A stretch of DNA of 18,720 nucleotides from Neisseria shayeganii 871 (GTDB lineage: Bacteria; Pseudomonadota; Gammaproteobacteria; Burkholderiales; Neisseriaceae): positions 1,744,837 to 1,763,556 of the forward strand of contig NZ_JH164926.1 in assembly GCF_000226875.1 (NCBI RefSeq). The letters are read 5' to 3'. The notes beneath the pieces were generated by a model. The model ran no database searches. It saw only the letters and a program-made list of their open reading frames with translations, and was not told the origin of the DNA. A program made the position numbers and the translations under genes. How positions within the stretch are numbered: position 1 is the first letter of the stretch; each line of letters opens with the position of its first letter. Positions 18,210 to 18,720 of this stretch are shown here, piece after piece.

Positions 18210-18720
18210 TACTGATTACCTCTTTCAAATTTATCAGAAACAGACTGATTATCATAAGGATCAAAAGTATAGCCTATGCTTACCGTCCCTCCTCTGGTGC
18301 CTATACCCAATTCTGTTGAGCCGATTCCATGATCATTTCCCACTAAGGGACGGTCCCGACCAATGCAAATACCCTGTGCACAACCTTGTATGGAGCCGGT
18401 TAGGCCGCGAAGAAACTTATCCGTACCAACAAAATGGTTATTATTATGATGATGTCCATCTATCCAGCCCATTAGCTCCGCCGCCGCTTTGCCATACAGC
18501 CAGCGGCTCAATACGGGGGCGGCGGCTTCGGCTCCGCCGGCACTCAGGGCACCGGAGAGGGCGTTGTGGCCGCCGGATGCGGCGACGACGGCGCCGAGGA
18601 TGCTGTGCGCCAGCAGGTGGGCGGGGCTGCTTTCGCCGGGCCTTTGTCCGCCGTCCGCTTGGTTTGTCAGGTCGTTGGATTTGAAGTATTGGCCGATTTG
18701 GTAGGATAAGGCCGGGGAAG
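18209..18720 (-). CDS. CdiA/FhaB-like exoprotein, C-terminal end (5' part outside the window)
   Basis: About 169 C-terminal residues are visible; the rest lies beyond the window. The first part is GC-rich and contains the conserved region seen in hemagglutinin/CdiA/TpsA proteins just before their variable end: HLLAHSILGAVVAASGGHNA, then GAEAAAPVLSRWLYGK. After about 18480 the DNA becomes AT-rich and the sequence is new: a His/Asn cluster (DGHHHNNNHF), GTDKFLRGLTGS, two cysteines (GCAQGICIG) and a beta-like end (GGTVSIGYTFDPYDNQS). This is the variable C-terminal domain, likely the toxin or effector part. It is short (about 90 residues), and I recognise no toxin family or catalytic motif. The stop overlaps the immunity-like gene. 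Confidence 0.75.
   Translation of the reverse strand, partial: SPALSYQIGQYFKSNDLTNQADGGQRPGESSPAHLLAHSILGAVVAASGGHNALSGALSAGGAEAAAPVLSRWLYGKAAAELMGWIDGHHHNNNHFVGTDKFLRGLTGSIQGCAQGICIGRDRPLVGNDHGIGSTELGIGTRGGTVSIGYTFDPYDNQSVSDKFERGNQ

Overview
The window is chromosomal DNA of a Neisseriaceae bacterium, most likely Eikenella or a close relative. The main evidence is the 12-mer AGGCTACCTGAA, which I recall as the Eikenella-type DNA uptake sequence (DUS). It occurs exactly 12 times on either strand, with four one-mismatch copies. Gene content fits: mscL, hemJ, luxS, pgeF, mtnN, hfq, radC and a UbiM-like hydroxylase.

Layout. (1) Bases 1 to about 4150 look acquired: an IS630-type transposase end, a GFA-like zinc protein overlapping a chimeric nitrilase-superfamily ORF, a small ORF ending at a G8 tract, and a divergent MarR regulator / EamA exporter pair sharing two matched palindromic operators. 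After the DUS at 526 this stretch has none until 4727. (2) Bases 4271-9395 are compact core genes: mscL, a TlpA-like thioredoxin (reverse), arsC-like, ydcF-like, hemJ, a CYTH protein, luxS, a ybcJ-like S4 protein, an oxidoreductase-like small protein and pgeF. (3) Bases 9396-9878 hold decayed IS5/IS1106-like ends. (4) Bases 9879-11881 hold mtnN and hfq (reverse) and radC. (5) Bases 11954-15131 (reverse) hold a PgaA-type outer-membrane porin without pgaBCD beside it, and an Smr-domain protein. (6) ubiM-like lies at 15241-16413, followed by a decayed miniature element and tRNA-Thr(TGT). (7) From 16922 to the end is an accessory region: a broken phage spanin-like remnant, two AT-rich paralogous small membrane proteins, and the C-terminal end of a CdiA/FhaB-like exoprotein, all on the reverse strand.

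How genes work together. mtnN and luxS are consecutive steps of S-adenosylhomocysteine recycling and AI-2 formation, and pgeF lies between them. The exoprotein end and the next gene overlap as TAATG, the usual toxin-immunity layout; the second paralog looks like an extra or orphan immunity gene. This tail is the best candidate for an undescribed system: an AT-rich, His-rich C-terminal domain paired with an immunity-like family I do not recognise. All assignments come from reading the sequence; no searches were run.
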